Assembly (NCBI RefSeq): GCF_011382985.1
Contig: NZ_CP049933.1
Span: 1,922,001 to 1,986,000, forward strand
Source: Leucobacter coleopterorum
GTDB lineage: Bacteria > Actinomycetota > Actinomycetes > Actinomycetales > Microbacteriaceae
Length of the DNA: 64,000 nt
Direction of reading: 5' to 3'
Part shown: positions 20,205 through 29,220 of the stretch, piece by piece
How the letters are laid out: each line of letters starts with the position of its first letter
How positions within the stretch are numbered: the first letter of the stretch is position 1
Position numbers and translations under genes: made by a program
The notes under the pieces: generated by a model
Seen by the model: the letters and a program-made list of their open reading frames with translations, nothing else
Database searches by the model: none
What the model was told of the DNA's origin: nothing

Positions 20205-21358
20205 CGGGAGTCAACGCGTCGCAGCAACACCGCGACCTCGAGGTGCGTCGTGTGCGGAAACATGTCGAATACACGGGCCTCGCACACTTCAAACGACGGC
20301 ATCGCGGCGAGATCACGCGCGAGGCTCTCGGGGTTACAGCTTGAGTACACAACGTTGGCAATTCCCGCACTGTTTTCTAGCCAGTCGGCGAGATCTGCGC
20401 CAATCCCTCGCCGCGGTGGGTTCACAATGACAAGATTCGGGATCGCGTCTTCCTTGGCACCGAGCGCAAACTTAGTCGCGTCGGCCGTTTCGAAGCGGGC
20501 CTCGATGCCAGCCTCGTTTGCGCTGCGACGCGCAGATCGCACGGCCGCTTCGCTCAGTTCTACGCCGAGCACCTCGCGCTGGGTGTCACCAGCGGTCGAC
20601 GCGCAGTGCAGTGCAAACCCTCCGACGCCACAGTAGAGATCCCACAGTGAATCGGGATTGACCCCATCCACCCACTCCGACACCTGTGCATAGAGCGCCC
20701 GCGCCACAGTAGTGTTCGTTTGGAAGAAACTCTGCGGCTGCAGGTGGAGTGCGAGATCGTCGAGTTGCATCGAGAGCGACGAGCCGAGCAGTAGCTCTTC
20801 GCGATCCCCCTCCAGCACGGCCTTGTGCTCTGGCAGCAAGTTCACGGAAATCACAGCGGCGCCGGGCACTGCCTCACGCAGTTGTGCTAGCGCACGCCGC
20901 AGCCGATCCAGCCCGTGTTCACTGCGCACCACAAAACGAAGCATGAATTCGCCACCCGGCGCCTCGGTCACGTGGACATATTTCAGTTCGCCCTTGCGCC
21001 GCGGCACATCGTAGGGTTCGAGCTCCGTGACCTCGAGAAACGCGGCAAGCTTCGGAATCACTTGCCGAATGCCGGGCGACTGAATCAGGCAGTCTCGCAG
21101 ATCCACACCCCGCCCGTCGGGCCCCAAAATACCGAGGGTCACGGCACCAGCTACTCCCCCAACAACCAACTTGGCTTTGTTGCGAAATTCGTGGTCTTCA
21201 CTGCGGAAGGGAGACAGCCAGACACCATCGGGAATCGACGGGAGCGTCTCACGACACCGCAACTGTTTGTCGCGCAGCTGAGCTTCGTAGGGGGTTTCGA
21301 TCAGGGCGCAGGATCGGCAGCGCCCGGCCTCAAAATACTTGCAGTGCGGCAGGCTCAT
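20201..21358 (-). CDS. rlmC: 23S rRNA (uracil-C5)-methyltransferase RlmC
   Basis: The 385-residue protein aligns by eye along its length with E. coli RlmC, which methylates U747 of 23S rRNA using SAM. The N-terminal Fe-S cysteines are in CKYFEAGRCRSC. KRGELKY, LQPQSFFQTN, WDLYCGVGGFALHCA (SAM site), VNPPRRGIG and the catalytic cysteine in VYSSCNPESLARDL are all present, as is the closing DMFPHTTHLEV. Start ATG 21358 lies nine bases after the stop of the ferritin-like gene, so both are probably one transcript. Confidence 0.93.
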   Translation of the reverse strand: MSLPHCKYFEAGRCRSCALIETPYEAQLRDKQLRCRETLPSIPDGVWLSPFRSEDHEFRNKAKLVVGGVAGAVTLGILGPDGRGVDLRDCLIQSPGIRQVIPKLAAFLEVTELEPYDVPRRKGELKYVHVTEAPGGEFMLRFVVRSEHGLDRLRRALAQLREAVPGAAVISVNLLPEHKAVLEGDREELLLGSSLSMQLDDLALHLQPQSFFQTNTTVARALYAQVSEWVDGVNPDSLWDLYCGVGGFALHCASTAGDTQREVLGVELSEAAVRSARRSANEAGIEARFETADATKFALGAKEDAIPNLVIVNPPRRGIGADLADWLENSAGIANVVYSSCNPESLARDLAAMPSFEVCEARVFDMFPHTTHLEVAVLLRRVDSR

Positions 21359-21367
21359 GTGCGTGGC

Positions 21368-22087
21368 CTAGGCCGTAAGGCCCAACCCGTCCATGCGGCG
21401 AATGTGGTCAGCGATGAGTTCGGTAAACACTGGCTCCACCTCGCTCGCAACAAAAGGACGGTTCTCGCTCAGCGAGAGCACGGCTCGCGACACCAACAGG
21501 GTGTCTCCGACAAGCCTGCGACCCCAGAGCGCGAGCCAGCTCGACAGTCCTTCGTCGTTAGCGATGGCTTGTTCAAGAAGTTCTTTCACTTCACCGCGGC
21601 CGGTGTCGTCGCTCAGGATCGCGATGGCTTCGCTGCGGTAGTTGTCTTTGAGGCCTGACGCGATTGTCGCGAAGAAGTCGTCGAAGAGACCGCCCACTAG
21701 AAAGAGCGAAAGTACGTACTGGTGCCAGTCTGGAGTGTCGATCCGCTCCACGTACTCATCAATGACCTGGGTGAACGGAGCCATGACCGTGTGCGGTTCG
21801 TGGCCTCGTTTGCGAATTTCGGCGGTGAGTCGCTGGTGTTTCGAGAGCGTTTGCCCGGCTACGCGAGCAAGCACGTCTTTGGCTTCCAGCGTCGGAGCAC
21901 CGGAGACCGCGCGGGTCGCAGCCTCATACAGTTCTAGTTGCAGATAGGCAGTTAGCCCCAAAAACGGCAGAATTGCTGGGGCAAACTCGGCGAGTTCCAC
22001 CCGCTCGGTATCGGCATCGTCGCCGCGCGATCGTACCTTACGCACGGGCGCTCTATTTTTGCGCAGCCCCTTGATCCACTCGAACAC
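21368..22087 (-). CDS. Ferritin-like-fold protein (Rv3210c type)
   Basis: The 239-residue all-helical protein carries the ferritin-like arrangement: E in YLQLELYEAATRAV (about residue 50), KHQRLTAEIRKR with a possible ligand histidine, and later E/D/H-bearing helices (KELLEQAIAND). It resembles actinobacterial proteins annotated as ferritin-like or tRNA-hydroxylase-like, including Rv3210c next to the DEAD-box helicase. Whether it binds iron is not shown by the sequence. The start is GTG 22087 with TAAGCT six bases upstream (leaderless type). It is divergent from rhlE, the conserved arrangement. Confidence 0.75.
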   Translation of the reverse strand: MFEWIKGLRKNRAPVRKVRSRGDDADTERVELAEFAPAILPFLGLTAYLQLELYEAATRAVSGAPTLEAKDVLARVAGQTLSKHQRLTAEIRKRGHEPHTVMAPFTQVIDEYVERIDTPDWHQYVLSLFLVGGLFDDFFATIASGLKDNYRSEAIAILSDDTGRGEVKELLEQAIANDEGLSSWLALWGRRLVGDTLLVSRAVLSLSENRPFVASEVEPVFTELIADHIRRMDGLGLTA

Positions 22088-22229
22088 TCTGTCAGCTTAC
22101 CGTCGGTTGCGACGATGGTCGGCATAGACTGAACGCCGTAAGTATTCATCGTCGGCGCCACTGGAGCGTCGACCGCTGCGCTTGTGAGTAATGTGTGCGC
22201 AGCAATCAACATTTCGAACAGGACGCAAC

Positions 22230-23780
22230 GTGACGACTTTCCTTGAACTCGGCGTCGACCAAGACATGGTCGACGCGCTCGCAGAGCGCGGCATTACAGA
22301 GGCTTTCCCGATCCAGGAGCAGACCATTCCGCTCGCGATCTCTGGGCAGGACATCATCGGCCAGGCCAAGACTGGCACCGGCAAGACGTTTGGCTTTGGA
22401 CTGCCCGTACTGCAGCGCATTGGCAAAAATCCCGAGCCCGGTGTGCAGGCACTGATTGTTGTGCCAACCCGCGAGCTCTGTGTGCAGGTCTACGAAGACC
22501 TGGAGCTCGCCACCAAAAATCGCAACGCGACCGTTGTGCCCATTTATGGCGGTAAGGCCTACGAGGGTCAGATCGATCAGCTAAAAGCTGGTGCGCAGGT
22601 GATCGTTGGTACCCCGGGTCGTCTGCTCGACCTCGCGAACCAGCGCCTCCTCGACCTCAAGAATGTGCGCGAGATGGTGCTCGATGAGGCCGACAAGATG
22701 CTCGATTTGGGCTTCCTCGCCGATATCGAAAAGCTCTTCTCAATGACGCCCGCGGTGCGCCACACACTGCTATTCTCGGCAACCATGCCCGGCACTATCG
22801 TGGCACTCGCGCGCCGCTTCATGTCGAACCCGATCCACATTCGCGCGACCGATCCCGACGAGGGTGCGGCTCAGGCAAACATCGAACACATCATTTACCG
22901 GGCTCACTCGCTCGACAAAGACGAGATCATCGGACGCATCCTGCAGTCAGAGGGCCGCGGCAAGACCGTCATCTTCATGCGCACCAAGCGCGCCGCAGCG
23001 AAATTACAGGAAGAACTGTCGGATCGCGGGTTCCCCGCTGCGGCCGTGCACGGTGATCTCAATCAGGATCAGCGCGAGCGCGCAATGGCCGCGTTTAAGT
23101 CAGGCAAAAAAGACATCCTGGTTGCGACCGAGGTCGCTGCGCGTGGAATCGACGTTGATGACGTCACCCACGTCATCAACCACACGGTCCCCGACGATGA
23201 CAAGACCTACCTGCACCGCGTTGGTCGCACCGGCCGCGCGGGTCGCACCGGCATCGCGGTCACCTTTGTTGACTGGGACGACATGCACAAGTGGGCGCTC
23301 ATCAACAACGCACTTGAGTTCGGCATCGCCGAGCCTGTCGAGACTTATTCGTCTTCGCCGCACCTCTTCACTGATCTCAACATTCCCGAGGGCACAAAGG
23401 GCCGGCTGAAGGCCACCCCCGTGAAAGATGGCCCGCCGCGCGGCGGGCGCAGCGGTTCCGATCGCCGCGGTGGATCCTCACAGGGATCCGGTGCAGGTTC
23501 CGGCTCCGGCGAGGGCGAAAAGCGCGAGGGCTCAACCCGCACGCGTCGCCGCACCCGCAGCGCGAATCCTCGCGGCAGCGGCCGCCACGAAACCCACGGC
23601 CACGAACAACACGGTCACGATCTTGAGGGTGGCAGCGAGCCGGGCGCTTCGCTCGATCCCGCGCCCTCTGCCGATGGCGCGACCGCACCTCGCCGCAGGC
23701 GTCGTCGCCGTCGCACGAGTGGAGCGAGTGGAGCTGACAGCTCAGACGCTCAGTCAACCCAGGCCACAGAGTCGGAGTAA
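22230..23780 (+). CDS. rhlE: DEAD-box RNA helicase RhlE-like
   Basis: All DEAD-box motifs are present: the Q motif (FPIQEQTIP), AKTGTGKT, PTRELCVQ, TPGRLLD, DEAD (as VLDEADKMLD), SAT (FSATMP), and the C-terminal HRVGRTGRAG. About 130 C-terminal residues are a basic, Gly/Ser/Arg-rich tail with repeated RRRR runs, typical of RNA-binding extensions. I choose GTG 22230, preceded by AGGACG; an ATG at 22191 is in frame, but a TAATGT hexamer there looks like the promoter -10. The helicase probably acts in ribosome assembly or RNA decay in the cytoplasm. Confidence 0.9.
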   Translation: MTTFLELGVDQDMVDALAERGITEAFPIQEQTIPLAISGQDIIGQAKTGTGKTFGFGLPVLQRIGKNPEPGVQALIVVPTRELCVQVYEDLELATKNRNATVVPIYGGKAYEGQIDQLKAGAQVIVGTPGRLLDLANQRLLDLKNVREMVLDEADKMLDLGFLADIEKLFSMTPAVRHTLLFSATMPGTIVALARRFMSNPIHIRATDPDEGAAQANIEHIIYRAHSLDKDEIIGRILQSEGRGKTVIFMRTKRAAAKLQEELSDRGFPAAAVHGDLNQDQRERAMAAFKSGKKDILVATEVAARGIDVDDVTHVINHTVPDDDKTYLHRVGRTGRAGRTGIAVTFVDWDDMHKWALINNALEFGIAEPVETYSSSPHLFTDLNIPEGTKGRLKATPVKDGPPRGGRSGSDRRGGSSQGSGAGSGSGEGEKREGSTRTRRRTRSANPRGSGRHETHGHEQHGHDLEGGSEPGASLDPAPSADGATAPRRRRRRRRTSGASGADSSDAQSTQATESE

Positions 23781-23798
23781 TTCGCGATTATGAGTTGC

Positions 23799-23824
23799 AC
23801 GGGTGGGCATCCTCGCCCGCCCGT
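23799..23824. terminator. Hairpin between convergent rhlE and PHP genes
   Basis: A 10-bp GC-rich stem (23799-23808 with 23815-23824, one G-T wobble) encloses a six-base loop. It lies 18 bases after the rhlE stop and 30 bases before the end of the PHP gene, so it could serve both directions. Confidence 0.55.
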
Positions 23825-23853
23825 AATACCAAGACCAGTGGCTCAACACCTCA

Positions 23854-24702
23854 CTAGCGTGGAGTCGCCACCCGATCGCGAATCTCTGCGACCAGCTCTG
23901 TACCCGTGCGCTGCTCACCGAGGCGGTTCGGTTTGCCAGCGCCGTGGTAGTCGCTCGCACCTGTGACAACCAGACCAAGATCCACGGCAGCCGCGCGCAG
24001 TGAAACAACCCAATCAGCCCGATTCTCGGGATGCTCCAGTTCGACACCCCACAGGCCAGCAGAAGCGAGCTCTCCCAGCTCCGCGGCAGAAAAAGGCGCG
24101 CGCATTCGGTGTGCCGCGGGGTGCGCAAGCACCGGCAGCCCACCCGCAGCACGCACGAGTTTGACGGCCTCGACAGTTTCGAGCGCGTAGATCGGCATGT
24201 AGTACGGCCCCCGTGGGCTCAGGATGGTCTCGAAGGCGGCGCTCCGATCCGCCGCAAACCCGGCAGCCACAAGCGCGTCGGCAAGGTGCGGCCGCCCGAC
24301 GCTGCGTCCCGCCGCCAGCAGTACCGCATCCCAGTCGACCTCAAAATCTACCGCGAGCAAGTCTGCCATGGCACGCGCACGAGAAACCCGAGAGTCTCGC
24401 AGCAGCGCCATCTTGGCACCCAATTCAAGGTCAAGAGGATCGGGGCCGTAGGCGAGCAGGTGCGCCGACCGGACCCCCGTGTGCGTTGTGAGTTCGATTC
24501 CCGGCAAAAACTCGACCCCGGCAGAGGCAGCCGCGATCCTCGCCTCGTCCCACCCCGCGACCGTGTCGTGGTCGGTCAGCGCAAACCCGTCAAGCCCGAT
24601 TGCCGCAGCTTCCTGGGCAATAGCGGAGGGAGTTGTGGTGCCGTCGGAGCGCACCGAGTGCGTGTGGAGGTCAAACCCTCCCTGCATCTGCGCGGCAACC
24701 AT
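23854..24702 (-). CDS. PHP-domain phosphoesterase
   Basis: The 282-residue protein has PHP metal-site motifs: DLHTHSVRSDGTTTP near residue 11, LTDHDTVAGW about residue 43, the glutamate in PGIELTTH, LAHPAAHR, and the C-terminal SDYHGAGKP. This is the TrpH/YciV/RNase AM-like group, in which members hydrolyse 3',5'-nucleoside bisphosphates or trim RNA 5' ends. The exact substrate cannot be read here. The start is ATG 24702, directly after GGAGGG and also with TACTAT six bases upstream; an ATG five codons later is possible. It is followed upstream on the same strand by the SDR gene with 20 bases between. Confidence 0.85.
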   Translation of the reverse strand: MVAAQMQGGFDLHTHSVRSDGTTTPSAIAQEAAAIGLDGFALTDHDTVAGWDEARIAAASAGVEFLPGIELTTHTGVRSAHLLAYGPDPLDLELGAKMALLRDSRVSRARAMADLLAVDFEVDWDAVLLAAGRSVGRPHLADALVAAGFAADRSAAFETILSPRGPYYMPIYALETVEAVKLVRAAGGLPVLAHPAAHRMRAPFSAAELGELASAGLWGVELEHPENRADWVVSLRAAAVDLGLVVTGASDYHGAGKPNRLGEQRTGTELVAEIRDRVATPR

Positions 24703-24722
24703 CCCTCCATAGTATTGGCCCG

Positions 24723-25475
24723 CTACTGTGCTGTGTAACCACCGTCAACGAGGTGGTAGCTGCCGGTGACAAATGATGCGGCGTCACTCGCGAGGAAAGT
24801 GACGAGATTTGCAACCTCGTCTGCACGGCCCAACCGTCCGATCGGGTGCTTTTCCACGAGTCCCTCTTTCACAGATGCGTCAGCCCCCGCGAGAAGTGGG
24901 GTATCGATGTACCCCGGCCCAACGGAGTTGACGCGCACACCAGCAGCAGCGTACTCAAGCGCAGCGGCCTTGGTGAGGCCAACGACCGCATGCTTCGTCG
25001 CGACATAGGCGGGTGAATACGCGGTGCCAACACTGCCAAGGATCGAGGCGATGTTGACGACCGCTCCTCCACCGTGCTTCGACATGGTCGCAACCTGGGC
25101 GCGCGTGCCACGGAACACAGCGTTGAGATTGATGCTGACCACCTTCTCCCAGTCAGCGTCGCTGTAATTGCCGGTTGGTCCGACAGAGCCGCCGATCCCC
25201 GCGTTATTGACCCCTATACCGAGAGGGGCAAGCGCTTCTGCAGCACGAATCGTCTCTTCAACGACCTCGGTCGAAGCAGCGTCACCCGTAACCGCAACGG
25301 CGACCCCGCCGGCGGCCTCGATCTCAGCGACAACAGCGTTTGCGTGTTCCGCGTTCAGGTCTTGCACCACCACCTTCGCACCATTTGCTGCGAGCAGTTT
25401 TGCGACCGCTCGCCCAATCCCTGAGCCAGCGCCGGTGACCACCGCTGAACGATCTGCGACATCGTACGTTGCCAT
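24723..25475 (-). CDS. Short-chain dehydrogenase/reductase
   Basis: The 250-residue protein has the classical SDR layout: the cofactor motif TGAGSGIG (about residue 15), D in QDLN after strand 2 (favouring NAD(H)), NNAG, catalytic Ser in NIASILGS, YVATK (Tyr-x3-Lys) and the PGYIDTP loop. The substrate is unknown; similar proteins reduce 3-ketoacyl, acetoin-type or sugar substrates. Start ATG 25475 has GAAAGGG upstream; open frame beyond it is not needed. It is divergent from the Xaa-Pro aminopeptidase gene. Confidence 0.87.
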   Translation of the reverse strand: MATYDVADRSAVVTGAGSGIGRAVAKLLAANGAKVVVQDLNAEHANAVVAEIEAAGGVAVAVTGDAASTEVVEETIRAAEALAPLGIGVNNAGIGGSVGPTGNYSDADWEKVVSINLNAVFRGTRAQVATMSKHGGGAVVNIASILGSVGTAYSPAYVATKHAVVGLTKAAALEYAAAGVRVNSVGPGYIDTPLLAGADASVKEGLVEKHPIGRLGRADEVANLVTFLASDAASFVTGSYHLVDGGYTAQ

Positions 25476-25591
25476 TACACAAACCCTTTCGCCTTGAGAG
25501 AGCGGGGACGCTCCCTCTGCCTCCACAAGCTACGCCCGCTTGCTGACCTGACAGACAGCCTGAAAGCAAAAGAAAGTGAGAGGATGGGGAG

Positions 25592-27028
25592 ATGACCGCA
25601 CTAGACAACCTGGACTCGGCCGCCGATCTGAGCAGCACCGGCACGCAGGCACCCGATACCCACGACGTAAAAATAGACAACAGCAATCGGAGCACCACCC
25701 CTCAGTCCGATCGTTTCCTCGATTACATTTCAAACCACTGGGCTGATCGCCCCGAAGAGTTGCCGTCAGCGCTGCCGGTCACGGCCCACACCAGCGGCCG
25801 CCGCGCCGCGCTCGCCGCGCTATTCCCGGGTAAGCGCCTCGTCATTCACGCGGGTGCGATGAAGCAGCGCTCCAACGACACGTTCTACCAGTACCGCCCC
25901 CACAGCGCTTTTGCGCACCTCACGGGCTGGGGTTCCGAGAGCGAACCCGGTGCGATCCTGGTGCTTGATCCCACCCCCAACGGGCATGAAGCGACCCTAT
26001 ACTTCCGCGAGCGCGCGGGACGTGACAGCGACGAGTTCTTTGCAAACCCCGAGATCGGTGAGTTCTGGATCGGCCCACGCCCATCCCTCGCACAGGTTGC
26101 AGCGGCGCTCGATGTGCCGACTGCCCCGCTCGAGGCATTCGAGTCTGCCGAGGGCGAGTTGACACTTGAGAACGAAGAACTCATTCAGGCAGCCTCTGAG
26201 CTGCGTCTTGTGAAAGACACCTACGAAATCGCCGAGATGCAGGCCGCGGTCGACGCAACCGCAAAGGGCTTCGAAGATGTGCTCGCGGCACTGCCCAAGG
26301 CCAGCGCGCACAAGCGCGGAGAGCGCATTGTTGAGGGTGTCTTCAACCAGCGCGCCAGGCTCGACGGCAACACCGTAGGTTATGAGACGATTGCGGCTGC
26401 AGGATCACACGCCTGCACCCTGCACTGGATTCGTAACGATGGCGAGGTGCGCGAGGGTGACTTGCTCCTGCTCGATGCCGGTGTTGAACTCGACAGCCTC
26501 TACACCGCCGACATCACCCGTACCGTACCCATTTCGGGCACGTTCAGCCCGGTACAGCGTCGCGTGTACGAGGCCGTACTTGAGGCCGCCGACGCAGCTC
26601 GCGCGATCGTCAAGCCTGGCGTCCGCTTCGGCGACGTGCACGAAGAGGCCATGAAGGTCATCGAGCGTCATACCCGCGAGTGGGGCTTGCTTCCCAGCGC
26701 TGAGAACGATCCAACCGCCTACTACCGCCGTTACATGGTGCACGGCACCAGCCACCACCTCGGCATGGACGTGCACGACTGCGCCCAGGCGCGGCGTGAA
26801 CTCTACCTCGACGGTGTGCTCCGCGCTGGCATGGTGTTCACCATCGAGCCGGGTCTCTATTTCCAACCCGATGACCTCACGGTGCCCGAGGAGTTCCGCG
26901 GCATTGGTGTGCGCATTGAAGACGACATCGTTGTCACCGAAGACGGCTGCGTCAATCTCTCAGCCGGGATCCCGCGCACCGCGTCAGACGTCGAGGCATG
27001 GATCGCGAAGGCCCAGCAAGGCGCCTAA
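25592..27028 (+). CDS. pepP: Xaa-Pro aminopeptidase (M24B)
   Basis: The 478-residue protein has an N-terminal AMP_N domain (RLVIHAGAMKQRSNDTFYQY region) and a C-terminal pita-bread M24 domain. Metal ligands are visible: LLLDAGVELDSLYTADITRT (two Asp), HGTSHHLGMDVHD (His), FTIEPGLYF (Glu) and GVRIEDDIVVTEDG (Glu). It removes N-terminal residues ahead of proline and needs two Mn ions. The first 40 residues are a variable leader without a signal sequence. Start ATG 25592 follows GAGGATGGGGAG. It probably supports peptide catabolism in the cytoplasm. Confidence 0.92.
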   Translation: MTALDNLDSAADLSSTGTQAPDTHDVKIDNSNRSTTPQSDRFLDYISNHWADRPEELPSALPVTAHTSGRRAALAALFPGKRLVIHAGAMKQRSNDTFYQYRPHSAFAHLTGWGSESEPGAILVLDPTPNGHEATLYFRERAGRDSDEFFANPEIGEFWIGPRPSLAQVAAALDVPTAPLEAFESAEGELTLENEELIQAASELRLVKDTYEIAEMQAAVDATAKGFEDVLAALPKASAHKRGERIVEGVFNQRARLDGNTVGYETIAAAGSHACTLHWIRNDGEVREGDLLLLDAGVELDSLYTADITRTVPISGTFSPVQRRVYEAVLEAADAARAIVKPGVRFGDVHEEAMKVIERHTREWGLLPSAENDPTAYYRRYMVHGTSHHLGMDVHDCAQARRELYLDGVLRAGMVFTIEPGLYFQPDDLTVPEEFRGIGVRIEDDIVVTEDGCVNLSAGIPRTASDVEAWIAKAQQGA

Positions 27029-27073
27029 ATACCCCACTTGCCTGGCGACTGTCAACAGGTCTACATTGAAGCT

Positions 27074-28000
27074 ATGACAACGGCAGTAGCTTTCGAGGCC
27101 GTCACGAAGCGCTTCGGCTCGACCGAGGCGCTTCGTGGGGTCACGCTAGAGATCCCGAGCGGTTCTGTGTTCGGGATCATTGGCCCAAACGGTGCGGGCA
27201 AAACCACGGCGATGCGGATCCTGCTGGACCTGATGCGCCCCAGTTCAGGCAGCGTGAAGGTACTCGGTTTCGGTCCGCGCGAGGGTGGCGTCGCACTTCG
27301 ACGCAACATCGGCTATCTGCCCGGCGAGCTGATCCTTGAGGGCCGGGTTACAGGTGCTGCGCTTCTCGCACATTACACGAGGCTGAGCGGCCATGTGAGG
27401 CGCGGACGCATCACCGAGCTTGCGGATCGGCTTGGGGTCGATCTGCATCGCCAGGTTCGCACCCTCTCCAAGGGCAACAAGCAAAAACTCGGTATCATTC
27501 AGGCCCTCATGCACGAACCTGAACTGCTGATACTTGATGAGCCCACAAGTGGCATCGACCCGCTGGTGCAGCAAACGTTTCACGCGCTGGTTCACGAGGC
27601 TCAGGATCGCGGGGCAACGGTATTGCTCTCTTCGCACGTGCTCAGCGAGGTTGAACAGGTCGCCGAGCAAGTCGCGATCCTAAAACAGGGTGAAATCGTT
27701 ACCACGAGCACGGTTTTGGCACTCCGCGAAACAGCCAAACGCCGGATCAGCGCAGTCCTGTCTGGGGCGGATGCGTCCGAAGTCCGGGCTAGTCTGGCGT
27801 CGATCCCGAATCTCGGTGAGGTTCGGGTCGTTGAACAAGAGAACGCCCTGACACTTCGCCTTACCGGCGTTCTCGGGGGCAATCCGGACCCCCTGGTGAA
27901 AGCCCTCGCCGCGTTCTCGGTTGCGGATGTCAGCATAGAGGCTCCCAACCTTGAGGACGCGGTTCTCGATCTCTATGGCCAGAACGGTGGTGCATCATGA
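27074..28000 (+). CDS. ABC-2 type exporter ATP-binding subunit
   Basis: The 308-residue ATPase shows Walker A GPNGAGKTT (about residues 36-44), signature LSKGNKQKLG, Walker B LLILDEPTSGIDP and the H-loop SSHVLSEVEQ. A C-terminal domain of about 90 residues follows, usual in DrrA/CcmA-like exporters. ATG 27074 has TACATT six bases upstream and no Shine-Dalgarno, suggesting leaderless transcription. The stop overlaps the permease ATG by four bases, so the two form a transporter unit. The cargo is unknown; comparable pairs export antibiotics or lipids. Confidence 0.9.
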   Translation: MTTAVAFEAVTKRFGSTEALRGVTLEIPSGSVFGIIGPNGAGKTTAMRILLDLMRPSSGSVKVLGFGPREGGVALRRNIGYLPGELILEGRVTGAALLAHYTRLSGHVRRGRITELADRLGVDLHRQVRTLSKGNKQKLGIIQALMHEPELLILDEPTSGIDPLVQQTFHALVHEAQDRGATVLLSSHVLSEVEQVAEQVAILKQGEIVTTSTVLALRETAKRRISAVLSGADASEVRASLASIPNLGEVRVVEQENALTLRLTGVLGGNPDPLVKALAAFSVADVSIEAPNLEDAVLDLYGQNGGAS

Positions 28001-28799
28001 CTGGGCTCTCAAAGCTGCCCGTTCTACGGCACAGTCTCCGGGCTTCTTGGCGGCCCTTCATGGGATGGTCCATAGGCATCATCGCGGCACTCAGCCTGTA
28101 CCTTCCGCTATTCCCCTCGCTGGGCGGCGACTCCGGCATGAAGGAACTCATTCAGCAGTTACCCCCACAGCTCACGTCTGCACTGGGGTACCAGAGCATT
28201 ACGACGGGAGCAGGGTACGCGCAGAGCACCTTTTTCGGTCTGATCGGGTATCTGCTGTTCAGCAGCGCCGCGATTTCATGGGGCTCACGGGCCATCGGTG
28301 CTGACGAAGAGCGCGGCACGCTTGAGCTCACTCTCGCTCACGGCGTTGGTCGCACCCAGTTGTTACTCGAACGCTGGGCGGCGCTCGCAATTCGGTTGCT
28401 GAGTCTCGGGGCCGTTGTGTTTTTGGTGGTGCTCTTTTTGAACGGCCCGAGTGAGCTGGACCTGAAGGCTGGCGGGATCGCCGCTGGTTCCCTGGCGCTC
28501 TGCACGGCCGCGCTACTCTCAGGCACGGCCGCCATCGCGGGTGGTGCCCTCTTCGGAAGACGAAACGCCGCCTTGCTCGGGGTGCTGGCATTGCCGTGCT
28601 GGGCTACGTGCTGAACGCGGTGGGCAACCAGGGCGATGCCTTGAAGAGCCTGCTCGACTACTCCCCGATCCACTGGGCGTATGGAAACGAACCGCTGCTT
28701 CACGGACTGGGTGCTGGCATGTGGCTGTTGCTCGCCTGCATCGTGGCGCTACTCGTCGCTGGTGTGCTGCGCTTCCGGGCTCGCGACATCGGCCGCTAG
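27997..28799 (+). CDS. ABC-2 exporter permease, frameshifted
   Basis: It starts at ATG 27997 overlapping the ATPase stop (ATGA). About six hydrophobic segments are predicted from the sequence. The last 67 residues (GYVLNAVGNQGDALKSLLDYSP onward, quoted in part) are in a second frame. Adding one G at the GGGG run 28579-28582 gives LGGAGIAVLGYVLNAV and a 267-residue protein ending at 28799. The segment DEERGTLELTLA is typical of ABC-2 membrane subunits. It acts with the preceding ATPase in the membrane. Confidence 0.82.
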
Positions 28800-28810
28800 G
28801 CACCCTTCAG

Positions 28811-29218
28811 CTAAAGCTCCACCCCGTCAATGTAGCTCCAGCGCCCCTGCTCGTCTCGGACAAACCGACTGCGCTCGCGCTGCTCCAGCCGACCGTCTGG
28901 TGTGCGCGCCACAGCAGTAAAGGTCACCTCACCGTCACTGTCGAACGGACCACCAGCTGTTGTCTGCTCGATCACGAGACGACGCCACTCGACCTGATGG
29001 TCAAGCTGCAGAGATCGTGGGCGCGTTGACGAGTGCCAGCTTCGCAGCAGGTAGGAGTCAAGTCCAAGCACAAATGCGCTGTAGCGGGATCGCATGAGCC
29101 GCTCGGCAGTGGGAGCCACGTTCCCAGAGTGCAGCGATCCACAGCAATTCGCGTACGGCTCGCCCCTGCCACACGGGCAAGATCCACTTGTGGAAGGGGT
29201 GAGATCGCGCTCAGTCAT
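28811..29218 (-). CDS. YchJ-like UPF0225 protein with SEC-C zinc motif
   Basis: The 135-residue protein begins with a SEC-C-type metal motif CPCGRGEPYANCCG (about residues 14-27), followed by RLMRSRYSAFVLG and YLLRSWH, which define the UPF0225/YchJ family. The rest is an NTF2-like beta fold (FTAVARTPDGR, RFVRDEQGRWSYIDG). The function is unknown. The start ATG 29218 lies two bases from the end of the DUF885 gene upstream on the same strand, so cotranscription is likely. Confidence 0.88.
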   Translation of the reverse strand: MTERDLTPSTSGSCPCGRGEPYANCCGSLHSGNVAPTAERLMRSRYSAFVLGLDSYLLRSWHSSTRPRSLQLDHQVEWRRLVIEQTTAGGPFDSDGEVTFTAVARTPDGRLEQRERSRFVRDEQGRWSYIDGVEL

Positions 29219-29220
29219 TG